Source: Scatosoma sp045645245 (GTDB lineage: Bacteria; Bacillota; Clostridia; Christensenellales; Borkfalkiaceae). From it: a DNA stretch of 29,312 nt. How positions within the stretch are numbered: the first letter of the stretch is position 1; every line of letters starts with the position of its first letter. Shown piece by piece: positions 1-8,871 of the stretch. The notes below the pieces were generated by a model. The model saw only the letters and a list, made by a program, of their open reading frames with translations. It was not told the DNA's origin and did not search any database. Where the stretch lies: the NCBI GenBank assembly GCA_045645245.1, contig JAZRIK010000068.1, positions 1 to 29,312 of the forward strand, written 5' to 3'. A program made the translations under genes and the position numbers.

Positions 1-37
1 GAACGAGCGTAATTTTAGTAGGTAAATTGAGTTTCAT
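1..37 (-). CDS. pgsA: PgsA N-terminus (CDP-diacylglycerol-glycerol-3-phosphate phosphatidyltransferase), partial
   Basis: Only twelve codons lie inside the window, reading MKLNLPTKITLV. This resembles the start of bacterial PgsA, which typically begins M-N-L-P-N-K-(I/L)-T. PgsA makes phosphatidylglycerophosphate in the membrane. The ATG (35-37) overlaps the rimO stop in an ATGA junction, so the two are translationally coupled. rimO followed by pgsA is a common Firmicutes order, often continuing with cinA and recA. The call rests on this short peptide plus synteny; the rest of the gene lies outside the window. Confidence 0.6.
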   Translation of the reverse strand, partial: MKLNLPTKITLV

Positions 38-1368
38 TCTTCATAATCCTCCGTTTTTCCGTATAAATCGTAAGCATCTGCGCTCTGCACGAGCACTTCA
101 TAATATTCTCCCTGCACCGCTTCGAAGGCGTTGAAATACACCTTTCCGTCAATGTCGGGGGCATTGAAATACGCTCTGCCTACGAAACAGTTTTTATCAT
201 AATCGATACCGTCGCAAACCACTTCTATCGTTTTTCCGACAAACGATTGTAAAATTTGTTTAGAAATTTGCCGCTGCGTTTTGTATAACGCTTGCACACG
301 GCGTTTTTTGGTACTATGGTGAATTTGACCTTTGAGCTTATACGCCGCCGTATCCGGCTCGCGCGAATACGCAAAGAAACCGCAATTAAACAGCTGTGCT
401 TCGCGTAAAAACGCTTGCATATTTTCGCATTCTTCTTCCGTTTCCGTCGGGAAACCGCTAATGAACGTGGAGCGAATAGCAATTCCTTCCACTTCCGCTT
501 TCAAACGCTGGATAAGCGTTAAATACTTCTCTCTCGTGCCCTTACGATTCATCAGCTTTAACACCCTGTTTTCGCTGTGTTGCAAGGGAATATCGATATA
601 TTTAAGCAGTTTTGCGTTGGTTTTGAGTTCGTGAATAAGTTTATCGTCGATTACGTCGGGATAGCAATACAGCAAGCGAATGCTTTGGATATTTTCAAGG
701 CGCGAAAGCTTTTGAATAAGCTCCACGAACTTGTTTTCGCCGTATAAGTCTTCGCCGTAGCGCGTGGTATCCTGCGCAACCAAAATCAACTCGGTAATAT
801 CCCCTAAATTTTCCGCTTCTTTGAGTAAATTTTCCATCGGGTACGAGTGGTATTTACCGCGGATTTTGGGAATTAGGCAATAGGTACAATGATTATAGCA
901 GCCGTCGGCGATTTTCAAATACGCCACGTGCTCGTCCGTCGTAATCGTACGCGCGTATTGATAGCCATCGTTGCCTTTGCCTACGTAGTTTTGTTGCTCG
1001 CCCGTTTGGTACGAACGCTCTAACGCGTTAAAAATTTGCTCGTAATCGGTCAAGCCCAAGAATACGTCCGCTTCGTTTAACGCGCCCATCAGCTCGCCTA
1101 CGTATTTTTGCGGCAAACAGCCCGTCACTACGATTTTTTCCACGTTTTCGCTTTTATAACCGGCGCATTCGAGCACAGTTTCAATCGATTCTTGACGGGC
1201 GGATTGCAAAAACGCGCAGGTGTTGACAATCACGATTTGCGCGCTTGCTAAATCGTCGGTAAAGCGGCAGCCCTTATCTTTGAGCCAGCCCATCAGTTTT
1301 TCGGTATCCACGCGGTTTTTATCGCAGCCAAGGGAAATAACGCCGAATAATTTTTCCGTGAGTTTCAT
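34..1368 (-). CDS. rimO: Ribosomal protein S12 methylthiotransferase RimO
   Basis: RimO is a radical-SAM iron-sulfur enzyme that beta-methylthiolates an aspartate of ribosomal protein S12. The 444-residue protein has the usual three parts. An N-terminal UPF0004 domain carries three cluster cysteines (C15, C51, C84). A radical-SAM domain carries CxxxCxxC at C157, C161 and C164, within YLKIADGCYNHCTYC. The C-terminal part, from about residue 375, matches a TRAM domain. The IPKIRG segment after the radical-SAM cysteines and the RLLYCYPD segment favour RimO over the tRNA enzyme MiaB. The length is normal. The Shine-Dalgarno sequence AAGGGGG is 5 nt before the ATG and overlaps the ftsK TAA stop, so translation is coupled to ftsK. 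pgsA follows with an ATGA overlap. Confidence 0.93.
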   Translation of the reverse strand: MKLTEKLFGVISLGCDKNRVDTEKLMGWLKDKGCRFTDDLASAQIVIVNTCAFLQSARQESIETVLECAGYKSENVEKIVVTGCLPQKYVGELMGALNEADVFLGLTDYEQIFNALERSYQTGEQQNYVGKGNDGYQYARTITTDEHVAYLKIADGCYNHCTYCLIPKIRGKYHSYPMENLLKEAENLGDITELILVAQDTTRYGEDLYGENKFVELIQKLSRLENIQSIRLLYCYPDVIDDKLIHELKTNAKLLKYIDIPLQHSENRVLKLMNRKGTREKYLTLIQRLKAEVEGIAIRSTFISGFPTETEEECENMQAFLREAQLFNCGFFAYSREPDTAAYKLKGQIHHSTKKRRVQALYKTQRQISKQILQSFVGKTIEVVCDGIDYDKNCFVGRAYFNAPDIDGKVYFNAFEAVQGEYYEVLVQSADAYDLYGKTEDYEE

Positions 1369-1376
1369 ATTCCCCC

Positions 1377-4300
1377 TTACAAGCTACCGTATTTGCTTTC
1401 AAATTCTTCTTTCGTAATAAGTACTTTTCTCGCTTTCATACCGTCGAAGCTGGAAATGTAGCCCATATCTTCCATCCATTCAACTATTTTACCCGCCTTG
1501 TTATAGCCGACCGAGCATTTGCGTTGAATCATAGAAATCGACGCGCTTTCGCTTAAAATGACATAGCGTAAAGCGTCGATATACACGGGCTCTACTTCGT
1601 CGTTGCCGCCGCCAAAATCGTTTCCACCGCTGCCGCCGCTGCGCGCGTTGTTGATAAACGCCGTTGCGTTTTCGTCATAGTACGCTTCGTTATTCGCCTT
1701 GATAAAGTTGACTACCTTTTGCGAATCTTCCGACGAGATGAATGCGCTTTGCACGCGTACGGGCGTATTGATGCCCTGCATCGTATATAAAAAGTCGCCT
1801 TTGCCCAGCAATTTTTGCGCGCCCGTTTGGTCTAAAATTACGCGCGAATCGACGTCGGTTGCAACCGCAAACGCGATACGCGTTGCCAAATTACTCTTGA
1901 TAACGCCGGTGATAACGTCCGTGGAAGGGCGTTGGGTGGCTACTACCAAATGAATACCTGCCGCACGCGCTTTTTGCGTAAGGTTTTGAATGCGGTCTTC
2001 GATGTCTTTCTTCGCGGCGAGCATTAAATCGGCAAGCTCGTCGATGATGATCACGATTTTAGGCAAGCGTTCTTCTTTTTTCAGCTGTGCGTTGTATTGA
2101 TCGAGATTGACTACGTACGTACCCGCACGGCTCATTTGCTCGAACAAGCTATATCTACGGTTCATTTCCCCGATTGCCCAGTTCAAGCTTTGCACCGCCT
2201 TATTTACGTCGGTGATAATTTCGTTAATCATCAGGTGCGGTAAGTTGTTATACAGTACGAATTCCGTCTTTTTCGGGTCAATCAAAATCAAGCGTAATTC
2301 TTCGGGCGAATACTTGTAAATTAAGCTAATAATCAACGAGCCCAAAAATACGCTCTTACCCGACCCGGACGAGCCGGCAACCAAAAGGTGGGTCATCTTG
2401 GAAATGTCGCCGTAAACCTTGCGGTTGGCTACGTCTTTACCCATCGTGAACATAATGGACGATGATTTTGCGTTGACAAACGTATCCCCCGTCAGCATAC
2501 AGCCAAGCTGTACAAATTGACGTTGCTTGTTGGGAACTTCGATACTCACTACCCCGTCTTCGTAGTTGGGATAGATATTCACGCCGCTTGAATGTAAGCT
2601 GATTGCAATCGATTGATCGAGCGCCACTACTTTTCTAGGCGGAATGCTTCTTGGAATTGCTACGTTATACCGCGTGACGGTAGGTCCAAACGTGACGGAC
2701 GCTATCGACGCGCCCGATACCTTGAAATCTTCCAAGGTGGTAATGATATTCGCCTTGGTTTCTTCCACTTCTTCGGGATTTTGCGTGGGCTCTACGTCAC
2801 GGCAATCGAAATCGTCGATGGGTACGCGCACGTACGGACGAATGACGCGGGGCTTGGGCGGCGCGGGCGTAGGTTCTATTTTGCGCACCGGCTCTACCTT
2901 TTTCTCTATCGGTTTTTCTTTGGGCTCGTCCAGCGTAAATCTACGCTCGCTTTCTACGTCGTCGGAAAAGCCCATTCTGCGCGGCGTATCTTCCGTTTCC
3001 GAACGCAAGGTATAAGGGTCGTCGCTTGTATCTTCCACTCTTCTTTCTTCGCTGTCGAAAATGTCGATACCGCGGCGCGACTCTTGCACTTCTTCGCTTT
3101 CGCGCTCGAAGCTTGCAAATTCGCGCTCGGACGGGTCGGATAAGAACGTTTCACGCTCGGTTTCCGCACTTTCGCTTAAAATATCTCTATCCAAGCCGCG
3201 GCGAGAGAACGTTTCCTGCGCAAAGGCTCTATCTTCGCTGCTATCCCCAAATACGTTGGGATTGGACGGCGAAAACAAGTCCATATAATCGTGACGGCGG
3301 TCACTTTCACCCGTGCGCAAGAAATCCGTTTGCGTAAGTTCGTCGTTCGTTTCTTCTATGCGCGTATCAAAACCGCGTTCCATCGGCGGCTCTTCGTCAA
3401 TCGACGGATACGAAACGGGCTCTTGGGGGGTAATGGGTTCTACTTCCAAAGGCGAAAGCGGCTGAATATGCGGCTGTTCTTCCCTTGCATAGTTATTTTC
3501 ATAGCTGTTTTGCTCCGTTTCTTTGCTGCGATCGGTAAATATCATCGTGGGACGCGTAGGCGTATCGTTTACCGCGTCTTCGTAAGCGGACGCATACGAC
3601 GGCGCGCTTTCGCTGACCACAGGCGCAGGCGTAGGCGTTGCAAGCGAACGCTTATTGACGTTTGCGTTGGGGTCGAATATTAAGTTGCGTTGATAATTTT
3701 CCGCAGGCGTGGAGCCGAATAAAAATTCTCTGGTGTTTTGCGCAGGGTCGCGTTCCACTCTTTCCTGCGGGCGCATCGTTTGCGGGGTGCCAAACGGCGA
3801 AAATGCACTGCCCACAGGGGGAAGCAGTTCTTCTTCTGCTGCTTTTTGTTGATTGTCAATGGAAAACGCAGGGCGTTGAGAAACCGCTTCGTGGAAAACG
3901 CGGTCTTCGCTTGCAAAGCTTTGCTGTGCTTGTCCTGCCACCACTTCGTCATATACTTGTCTTTGCACAGGCGCTTGTTGTACGGGTACTTGCGCAGGGA
4001 TAGTGAGCGGAATTTCCATCGGTTGCGCGGTTTGCTTTTCTTGCGTATGCTTGGTTTGCTGCTTTACTCCCCTACACAATAAATAGGAAACGTAGCCGAA
4101 CATAAGTACTCCGAATGCAAAAATGACGATTGCGCCCACTTTGGTCGTCGCCGTCATCACCAGCCAAGCCAAAAGTCCGCCAAGCCAACCGCACGCCGTT
4201 GTCGCAGGGAAGCTTTTGCCTGCTTCAAAGCATTGCACGATATAGCTATCTAATTCCCAAGAAAAGGTGGTGGCTACCTGCACGGTCAACGCCGCAAAAA

Positions 4301-4595
4301 TGACGGTGAGTGCGATACACCAGCCCGCTTTGCGGTTTTTTACCAAGCGTTTGCCCAGCAAGCCCATAACGCAAAGATATGCCGCGCCCAGCGTGAGCGG
4401 ATACGCCATATACCCAAAAACGCCTGTTAAAAACGCGTGTACGGCAAAACCCATTTCGCCAAATACGAGCGCGCGCGTGCATAAGATAAAAAACGCAATC
4501 GCGGAAAATAATGCGCAAACGGCGCATAAGCTCTCTTTTGTGACAAGCTCGGATTGCGTGGATTGTTTTTTATTTTTCGTGTTTTTTTCGTCCAT
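1377..4595 (-). CDS. ftsK: DNA translocase FtsK/SpoIIIE family
   Basis: FtsK is a septum-located, ATP-driven dsDNA pump that clears chromosome DNA from the division site. At 1072 residues it is longer than the usual Firmicutes form of about 750-850. Domains: an N-terminal membrane part (about residues 20-180, roughly four helices), then a very long charged linker of about 400 residues rich in Glu, Arg, Ser and Pro, then the alpha/beta RecA-like motor (from about 600). The motor has Walker A GSSGSGKS near residue 743 and Walker B IIIDELADL near 848. A C-terminal gamma winged helix (about 1005-1072, with SISMIQRKCSVGYNKA) is the usual KOPS/SRS-reading domain. A GGAG lies about 16 nt before the ATG, an unusually long spacing, and no in-frame ATG, GTG or TTG sits closer. 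The gene has its own promoter and is followed tightly by rimO. Confidence 0.95.
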   Translation of the reverse strand: MDEKNTKNKKQSTQSELVTKESLCAVCALFSAIAFFILCTRALVFGEMGFAVHAFLTGVFGYMAYPLTLGAAYLCVMGLLGKRLVKNRKAGWCIALTVIFAALTVQVATTFSWELDSYIVQCFEAGKSFPATTACGWLGGLLAWLVMTATTKVGAIVIFAFGVLMFGYVSYLLCRGVKQQTKHTQEKQTAQPMEIPLTIPAQVPVQQAPVQRQVYDEVVAGQAQQSFASEDRVFHEAVSQRPAFSIDNQQKAAEEELLPPVGSAFSPFGTPQTMRPQERVERDPAQNTREFLFGSTPAENYQRNLIFDPNANVNKRSLATPTPAPVVSESAPSYASAYEDAVNDTPTRPTMIFTDRSKETEQNSYENNYAREEQPHIQPLSPLEVEPITPQEPVSYPSIDEEPPMERGFDTRIEETNDELTQTDFLRTGESDRRHDYMDLFSPSNPNVFGDSSEDRAFAQETFSRRGLDRDILSESAETERETFLSDPSEREFASFERESEEVQESRRGIDIFDSEERRVEDTSDDPYTLRSETEDTPRRMGFSDDVESERRFTLDEPKEKPIEKKVEPVRKIEPTPAPPKPRVIRPYVRVPIDDFDCRDVEPTQNPEEVEETKANIITTLEDFKVSGASIASVTFGPTVTRYNVAIPRSIPPRKVVALDQSIAISLHSSGVNIYPNYEDGVVSIEVPNKQRQFVQLGCMLTGDTFVNAKSSSIMFTMGKDVANRKVYGDISKMTHLLVAGSSGSGKSVFLGSLIISLIYKYSPEELRLILIDPKKTEFVLYNNLPHLMINEIITDVNKAVQSLNWAIGEMNRRYSLFEQMSRAGTYVVNLDQYNAQLKKEERLPKIVIIIDELADLMLAAKKDIEDRIQNLTQKARAAGIHLVVATQRPSTDVITGVIKSNLATRIAFAVATDVDSRVILDQTGAQKLLGKGDFLYTMQGINTPVRVQSAFISSEDSQKVVNFIKANNEAYYDENATAFINNARSGGSGGNDFGGGNDEVEPVYIDALRYVILSESASISMIQRKCSVGYNKAGKIVEWMEDMGYISSFDGMKARKVLITKEEFESKYGSL

Positions 4596-4633
4596 TTTTA
4601 TTCGCGGAATACTCCTACAATTTATACCCTTTT

Positions 4634-4662
4634 ATTATAACATTTTTTTTTGCATTTTTCAA
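4634..4662 (-). promoter_or_regulatory. Sigma-A promoter for ftsK-rimO-pgsA
   Basis: Read on the minus strand, TTGAAA (4657-4662) is followed by a 17-bp spacer and a perfect TATAAT (4634-4639). It lies about 40 bp before the ftsK ATG and just downstream of the murC terminator, so ftsK starts a new transcription unit. Confidence 0.75.
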
Positions 4663-4673
4663 TAGTTTGAGCG

Positions 4674-4722
4674 TAAAAAAAAGGAAGAAAAAGCGAGTTT
4701 TTTTCATTTTCTCGCCCTTTCT
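4674..4722 (-). terminator. Rho-independent terminator of murC
   Basis: On the minus strand a 12-bp stem pairs AGAAAGGGCGAG (4711-4722) with CTCGCTTTTTCT (4686-4697), including two G-U pairs. It has an A-rich 13-nt loop and is followed by TCC and a run of eight T. It starts 20 nt after the murC stop codon. Confidence 0.8.
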
Positions 4723-4741
4723 TCTCCATTTACGTTTTTTA

Positions 4742-6085
4742 TCAACTTTTTGCGATATATTGCGCGGCGTAATAGATATCCCCCGCCCCTAAAAATAGTA
4801 CCGTATCCCCTTCCTTGACCGTGCTTTTTAACCAAGTGGTTAAAACGGGTAAATTTTCCGCGTATAAACAGCTGCCCACCTTTTGGCAAAGCGTTTGCGC
4901 ACTCCCTTCCATATCGAATTTTTCCCGCGCGGGATAGGTGGCGAAAATAACTAAATTTTCTATCTCTTTCAGCGTTTTTACAAACTCGCTTATCAAAAGC
5001 TTGGTACGCGAATAGGTATGCGGTTGAAAAACGGTATAAAGCTTGCCTTTGCATACGTTTTTTGCCGTCGCAAGCGTTGCGGCGATTTCTTTGGGATGGT
5101 GCGCGTAATCGCATATCAAGCTTGCGCCGTTATAGCTGCCGATTTTTTCAAAACGCCGCTTTACTGCTTGAAAGCTTTGCAAACCGCGCGCAATCTCCCG
5201 CTCGTGAAAACCGTACGAGCGCATTACGGAAAACGCCGCCAGCGCGTTATAGACGTTGTGCTTGCCGATGGCCTGCAAATGCACTCTGCACAGCGGATTG
5301 CCGTATTCTTCTACCGTAAACGAATATTTTTCACCGTTGGCGCGCAAATCGATTGCTCGGTAGTCGGACAGCGGATTTTCAATGCCGAACGTGACGAAAT
5401 CGCCCATATTTTTACAGCGTAAATCGTCCGCGCACACAAACGCCGTTTTCGCCGCTTGGCAGTATTTATAAAAGCACTCGGTTAAATCGTTTTCGCTAGT
5501 ATAACACTCCATATGGTCGTTATCTACGTTGAGTAAAACCGCCTTTTCCGCTTGCATTTTCAGTAAATTTCGCTTATATTCGCACGTTTCCGTTAGAAAA
5601 CACTCGTCGCCGCCGTAGTAGAAATTGCCAAAATAACTATCCGCCCCGCCGATATGTGCGGTAAACGGAACATTGCAGCTTTTGAGCGCGTGCGCGCACA
5701 TAGACGTACAAGTGGTTTTGCCGTGACTGCCTGCAACCGCTATCGAGTGCGGGAATTGCTGACAAATAATTTTCAGCAGCTCCGCGCGGCTGAATATTTG
5801 CTTGTTTTGCCCAAGGGCTTGCTGAAATTCTGCGTTATCTTGGGAAATTGCGTCGGTATAAATAAACGCGTCGCAGTTATTTAGTTCCGCGCGCGTTGCA
5901 TCTACCCCTTGGTACGTTTTTACGCCTATCGAATGCAGCCGTTGCGTGTTTTCGTTTTTAACGGCGTCACTGCCGCAAACATCATAGCCCTGCACGGATA
6001 AAAACTGTGCAAGCGCGCTCATACTAACGCCGCCTATCCCTAAAAAATATACTTTTTTGACGTTTTTTAAGCCCTGAATACGCAT
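4742..6085 (-). CDS. murC: UDP-N-acetylmuramate--L-alanine ligase MurC
   Basis: MurC adds L-alanine to UDP-MurNAc with ATP, the first peptide step of peptidoglycan precursor synthesis in the cytosol. The 447 residues show the Mur ligase order. The N-terminal UDP-binding fold has GIGGVSMSALA (16-26). The ATP P-loop is AGSHGKTT (118-125). The C-terminal domain carries DYAHHPKE, FQPHTYSRT and a GAGD near the end. The His in the P-loop and the FQPHTYSR block are typical of MurC rather than MurD, MurE or MurF. Length is normal. No clear Shine-Dalgarno precedes the chosen ATG, so initiation may be weak or leader-dependent. In Bacillus subtilis murC lies apart from the cluster; here it sits between ftsZ and ftsK with terminators on both sides. 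Confidence 0.96.
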   Translation of the reverse strand: MRIQGLKNVKKVYFLGIGGVSMSALAQFLSVQGYDVCGSDAVKNENTQRLHSIGVKTYQGVDATRAELNNCDAFIYTDAISQDNAEFQQALGQNKQIFSRAELLKIICQQFPHSIAVAGSHGKTTCTSMCAHALKSCNVPFTAHIGGADSYFGNFYYGGDECFLTETCEYKRNLLKMQAEKAVLLNVDNDHMECYTSENDLTECFYKYCQAAKTAFVCADDLRCKNMGDFVTFGIENPLSDYRAIDLRANGEKYSFTVEEYGNPLCRVHLQAIGKHNVYNALAAFSVMRSYGFHEREIARGLQSFQAVKRRFEKIGSYNGASLICDYAHHPKEIAATLATAKNVCKGKLYTVFQPHTYSRTKLLISEFVKTLKEIENLVIFATYPAREKFDMEGSAQTLCQKVGSCLYAENLPVLTTWLKSTVKEGDTVLFLGAGDIYYAAQYIAKS

Positions 6086-6138
6086 ACAGTATATCTATGT
6101 TTTTCGCGTAAAATTTATGTTTGATATAACAAAAACGC

Positions 6139-6156
6139 ATACCTTTTAGCAGGTAT
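6139..6156. promoter_or_regulatory. Inverted repeat in the murC leader
   Basis: ATACCT and AGGTAT form a perfect 6-bp inverted repeat around a 6-nt centre, 54 bp upstream of the murC start and below the ftsZ terminator. No convincing sigma-A promoter for murC could be assigned in 6086-6196, so murC may be transcribed from an unrecognised promoter or by readthrough. The repeat could be an operator or a small RNA hairpin; this is a weak call. Confidence 0.25.
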
Positions 6157-6196
6157 ATAAATCGTAGTTCCCATTTGTTTGTATAACTTTTCGTAG

Positions 6197-6228
6197 AAAA
6201 TTAAAAAGCGGCGCAAATTGCGCCGCTT
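6197..6228 (-). terminator. Rho-independent terminator of ftsA-ftsZ
   Basis: A perfect GC-rich palindrome (6206-6228) has arms AAGCGGCGCA and TGCGCCGCTT and is followed on the minus strand by a T-rich tail. It lies 17 nt after the ftsZ stop. Confidence 0.88.
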
Positions 6229-6245
6229 GCTGTTTTGTATAAAGA

Positions 6246-7601
6246 TTATTTATCGTTTGAATTGCGTTTCATAAAGAAATCGACAAATCTGGGACGATGT
6301 TTGGTATCCTTTTTTTCTTGAACGGGTTCGGGAATGGGATCATCCGGTTCAAACGGTTCAGCAGGTTGCACAGGCGCAGGTTGCGCTTGGGGTGCATAGC
6401 CGTATTGCGGCTGCGGTTGCGGTTGCGCGTATGCAGGTGCATAAGCGGGCGCATACGCAGGAGCGGGTGCTGCCATCGGCGCTTGGGGCGTCATTTTATC
6501 GTTGAACGCATAGTCGATTTTTTGCGACAAAATAGACGCTTGGCGCATCGCCGCCGCTTCCGATTCGGGACCGACGCTGTTGCGCGCGCCGTTGAAGCCG
6601 GTTGCGATAATAACCACTTCCACTTCGTCGGACATACTCTCGTCGATGCACGCACCGAAAATTACGTTTGCCGAATAGTCGATAACGCCTTTTACAAGGT
6701 CGGCAGCCATTTCCACTTCGTCCAAAGATAAATCTTTACCGCCGATGATATTCAAAATAACCGAGCTTGCGCCTTCGATGGTGGTATTGAGCAAAGGACT
6801 GCATACTGCGCAGCGAACGGCGTCGGAAATGCGTTTTTCGCCCTTTGCTACGCCGATACCCATATGCGCGACGCCGCGCCCTTTGAGCGTAGTTTTTACG
6901 TCGGCAAAGTCAAGGTTAATAAGCGACGATTTGACAATCAGCTCCGCAATACCGCGAATGCCTTGGCGCAAAACTTCGTCGGCAACTTTGAGCGACTCGG
7001 TAAACGACGTGCCCTTGGGTACGACTTGACGGATTTTATCGTTGGGAATGGTGATAATCGAATCTACCGATTTGGTGAGCTCTTCGATACCTGCAAGCGC
7101 GTTGTCCATTCTACGTTTTGCTTCAAAAGTGAACGGCAGCGTGACGACCGCAACGGTAAGAATTTTCATTTCTTTTGCGATTTTCGCAATAACGGGAGCC
7201 GCGCCCGTACCCGTGCCGCCGCCCATACCTGCGGTGATGAACAATAAATCGGTGTCTTTAAGCGCTTCTTGAATGGCTTCTTTGTTTTCTTCCGCCGCCG
7301 CTTTCCCTACCGTGGGATCTGCGCCTGCGCCCAGACCTTTGGTAAGCTTTACGCCGATTTGAATGCGGTTGCTCGCTTTGGAACGCGCAAGCGCTTGATT
7401 GTCGGTATTTACAACGATATATTCAGCGCTTTGCAAGCCCGATTCGATCAATCTATCTACCGCGTTATTACCTGCGCCGCCCACGCCGATTACTTTAATT
7501 TTCGCTACGCCCGATAAGTTGTTGAGCGTAGGCGAAGAAGCGGGCGCGGACGAATACGAATATTCGCCGTAGTTTTCTCTTTCGTTATAGTCGTTCATCA
7601 T
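6246..7601 (-). CDS. ftsZ: Cell division GTPase FtsZ
   Basis: FtsZ is the tubulin homologue that assembles the Z ring. With the start used here it has 451 residues. A short Tyr/Ser-rich N-tail is followed by the GTPase core with VGGAGNNAV (from about residue 40) and the tubulin signature GGGTGTG (127-133). From about residue 365 there is a Pro/Ala/Gln/Tyr-rich linker with PAYA repeats, then a C-terminal peptide around RPRFVDFFMKR, the likely docking site for FtsA and other partners. An upstream in-frame ATG exists at 7649, but CGGAGG lies 9 nt before the ATG at 7599-7601, and that ATG overlaps the ftsA stop as ATGA, so the shorter form is preferred. A second ATG follows immediately. The linker makes the protein longer than the usual 360-400. 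Confidence 0.97.
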   Translation of the reverse strand: MMNDYNERENYGEYSYSSAPASSPTLNNLSGVAKIKVIGVGGAGNNAVDRLIESGLQSAEYIVVNTDNQALARSKASNRIQIGVKLTKGLGAGADPTVGKAAAEENKEAIQEALKDTDLLFITAGMGGGTGTGAAPVIAKIAKEMKILTVAVVTLPFTFEAKRRMDNALAGIEELTKSVDSIITIPNDKIRQVVPKGTSFTESLKVADEVLRQGIRGIAELIVKSSLINLDFADVKTTLKGRGVAHMGIGVAKGEKRISDAVRCAVCSPLLNTTIEGASSVILNIIGGKDLSLDEVEMAADLVKGVIDYSANVIFGACIDESMSDEVEVVIIATGFNGARNSVGPESEAAAMRQASILSQKIDYAFNDKMTPQAPMAAPAPAYAPAYAPAYAQPQPQPQYGYAPQAQPAPVQPAEPFEPDDPIPEPVQEKKDTKHRPRFVDFFMKRNSNDK

Positions 7602-8785
7602 TTCTTTTTTCCTCCGAAATTTTTGAAAAGTCTGTGTATCCAGCCGCATTTTTGTCTATCGCCAAGCGCCATATCCAAAAGCGCGATTCGCGATGAAAAC
7701 GCAGGTTTGTCATAATAAGGTAAGTCGGGTGCGACCACTTCCGTTAAACGGTTTAAGCGTTTGGAAAGGTGCTCCGCCGCGCCTGCGATTTTGCCGATTC
7801 CTTCGCCTGTAATGCTGATGGGATTAACCGCCAAAGCCGCCGCCGTTTTTTCGCGGTTATAGCTTGTAAAGAAGTTTTCCACCCCTTCGCATAAAACGTC
7901 TAAACCGCATTTGACGATTTCGTTTATCCGCCATACAGGGAAAGAAAATTCGCCGTTTTCGCTCGTCCAGTAAACGTCCTTGGGAACGCTGCCGCCCGAT
8001 ACGTTGGTGCTTGCTAAAATTTCTTCCGCTAATGCGTATTCGACGCCAAGCTCACTCATAAGCAGCACCAAAATCGTGCCAAGACCGCTATCGAGCGTTT
8101 TTTCGCGCACGATACCGTTGCCATACACCACCGATACCGACGAAGTTAAAAAGCCGACGTCGAGCAAGAACGCGTACCCTTCGCGGCGTTTATCGGGCAA
8201 AAGATACATCGCTTGCGCGAGCGTGGACGGGATATATTTGGGAATGTCAAAGCCCAAGTTTTTCAGCACGGACGACGTGAGCGCTTGAAACGCTTCATCA
8301 ATGAAATAATAGCAAAGCGCGCCTTTGAGCATAGTGGTTGGCACTCCGTATAAATCGTTTACGCAAAAGCGTTTTGCGTTGTCGCCCAGCGTGAGATACA
8401 TATTCGATTGACGAATACAAGTGTTCTCTTCCAACCATTCGTTTCTTCCGCTTTCGTATAACGCTTCCACGTCCGCGGCGTTGATTTTGCGCTTGGACGG
8501 AAACGAGATGGTATGCCCTTTCGTACGCACGGAAATAAACGCGGACGGAACGCCTACGTAGATTTCGCCGATCACGCCGCCATAGTTTTGTCGAACGGAC
8601 GTGATAGCGGCAACGACGGCACGACGGAACGACTCTTCATCAAACAAGCCTTCCGTGGAAAATCCTTCGTATTTTTCCGTATGCGAGCCGTAGAACACGA
8701 AGGTATCGTTTACCCCTTTCGAGCCAAGGAAAAACACTACTTCGTACGACCGTACGTCTAAAATTGCGACGCTTTCGTTTCTCAT
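7598..8785 (-). CDS. ftsA: FtsA-like cell division protein (actin fold), divergent
   Basis: This is the gene before ftsZ, joined to it by an ATGA overlap, so it is most likely the Z-ring membrane anchor FtsA. The 395 residues fit FtsA in length. The last 15 residues (GWIHRLFKNFGGKKK) look like the amphipathic membrane-targeting helix that ends FtsA proteins. Residues of about 80-160 fit the position of the SHS2/1C subdomain. The nucleotide motifs are poor: the first phosphate loop reads DVRSYEV (10-16) instead of D-I/V-G-T-S/T, and the second DVGFLTSS (209-216) instead of D-x-G-G-G-T. The adenosine region ITGEGIGKIAG (325-335) is partly kept. It may bind ATP weakly or not at all. A GGAG precedes the ATG, and a consensus promoter drives ftsA-ftsZ. 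Confidence 0.8.
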   Translation of the reverse strand: MRNESVAILDVRSYEVVFFLGSKGVNDTFVFYGSHTEKYEGFSTEGLFDEESFRRAVVAAITSVRQNYGGVIGEIYVGVPSAFISVRTKGHTISFPSKRKINAADVEALYESGRNEWLEENTCIRQSNMYLTLGDNAKRFCVNDLYGVPTTMLKGALCYYFIDEAFQALTSSVLKNLGFDIPKYIPSTLAQAMYLLPDKRREGYAFLLDVGFLTSSVSVVYGNGIVREKTLDSGLGTILVLLMSELGVEYALAEEILASTNVSGGSVPKDVYWTSENGEFSFPVWRINEIVKCGLDVLCEGVENFFTSYNREKTAAALAVNPISITGEGIGKIAGAAEHLSKRLNRLTEVVAPDLPYYDKPAFSSRIALLDMALGDRQKCGWIHRLFKNFGGKKK

Positions 8786-8837
8786 AACTTTTATCCGCTC
8801 CGTACGTATGATTTATGACAAAATAAACCTTTCTATT

Positions 8838-8866
8838 ATTATACACTATTTATCGCGCATTGTCAA
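8838..8866 (-). promoter_or_regulatory. Consensus sigma-A promoter for ftsA-ftsZ
   Basis: On the minus strand, TTGACA (8861-8866), a 17-bp spacer and TATAAT (8838-8843) all match consensus exactly. It sits between the ftsQ terminator and ftsA, giving ftsA-ftsZ a separate strong transcript. Confidence 0.92.
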
Positions 8867-8871
8867 TGGTT

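Noticed and set aside
7602..7649. Longer ftsZ beginning at the ATG at 7649
   Set aside because: The added residues overlap the ftsA end, are unlike FtsZ, and the ribosome site fits the ATG at 7599-7601.
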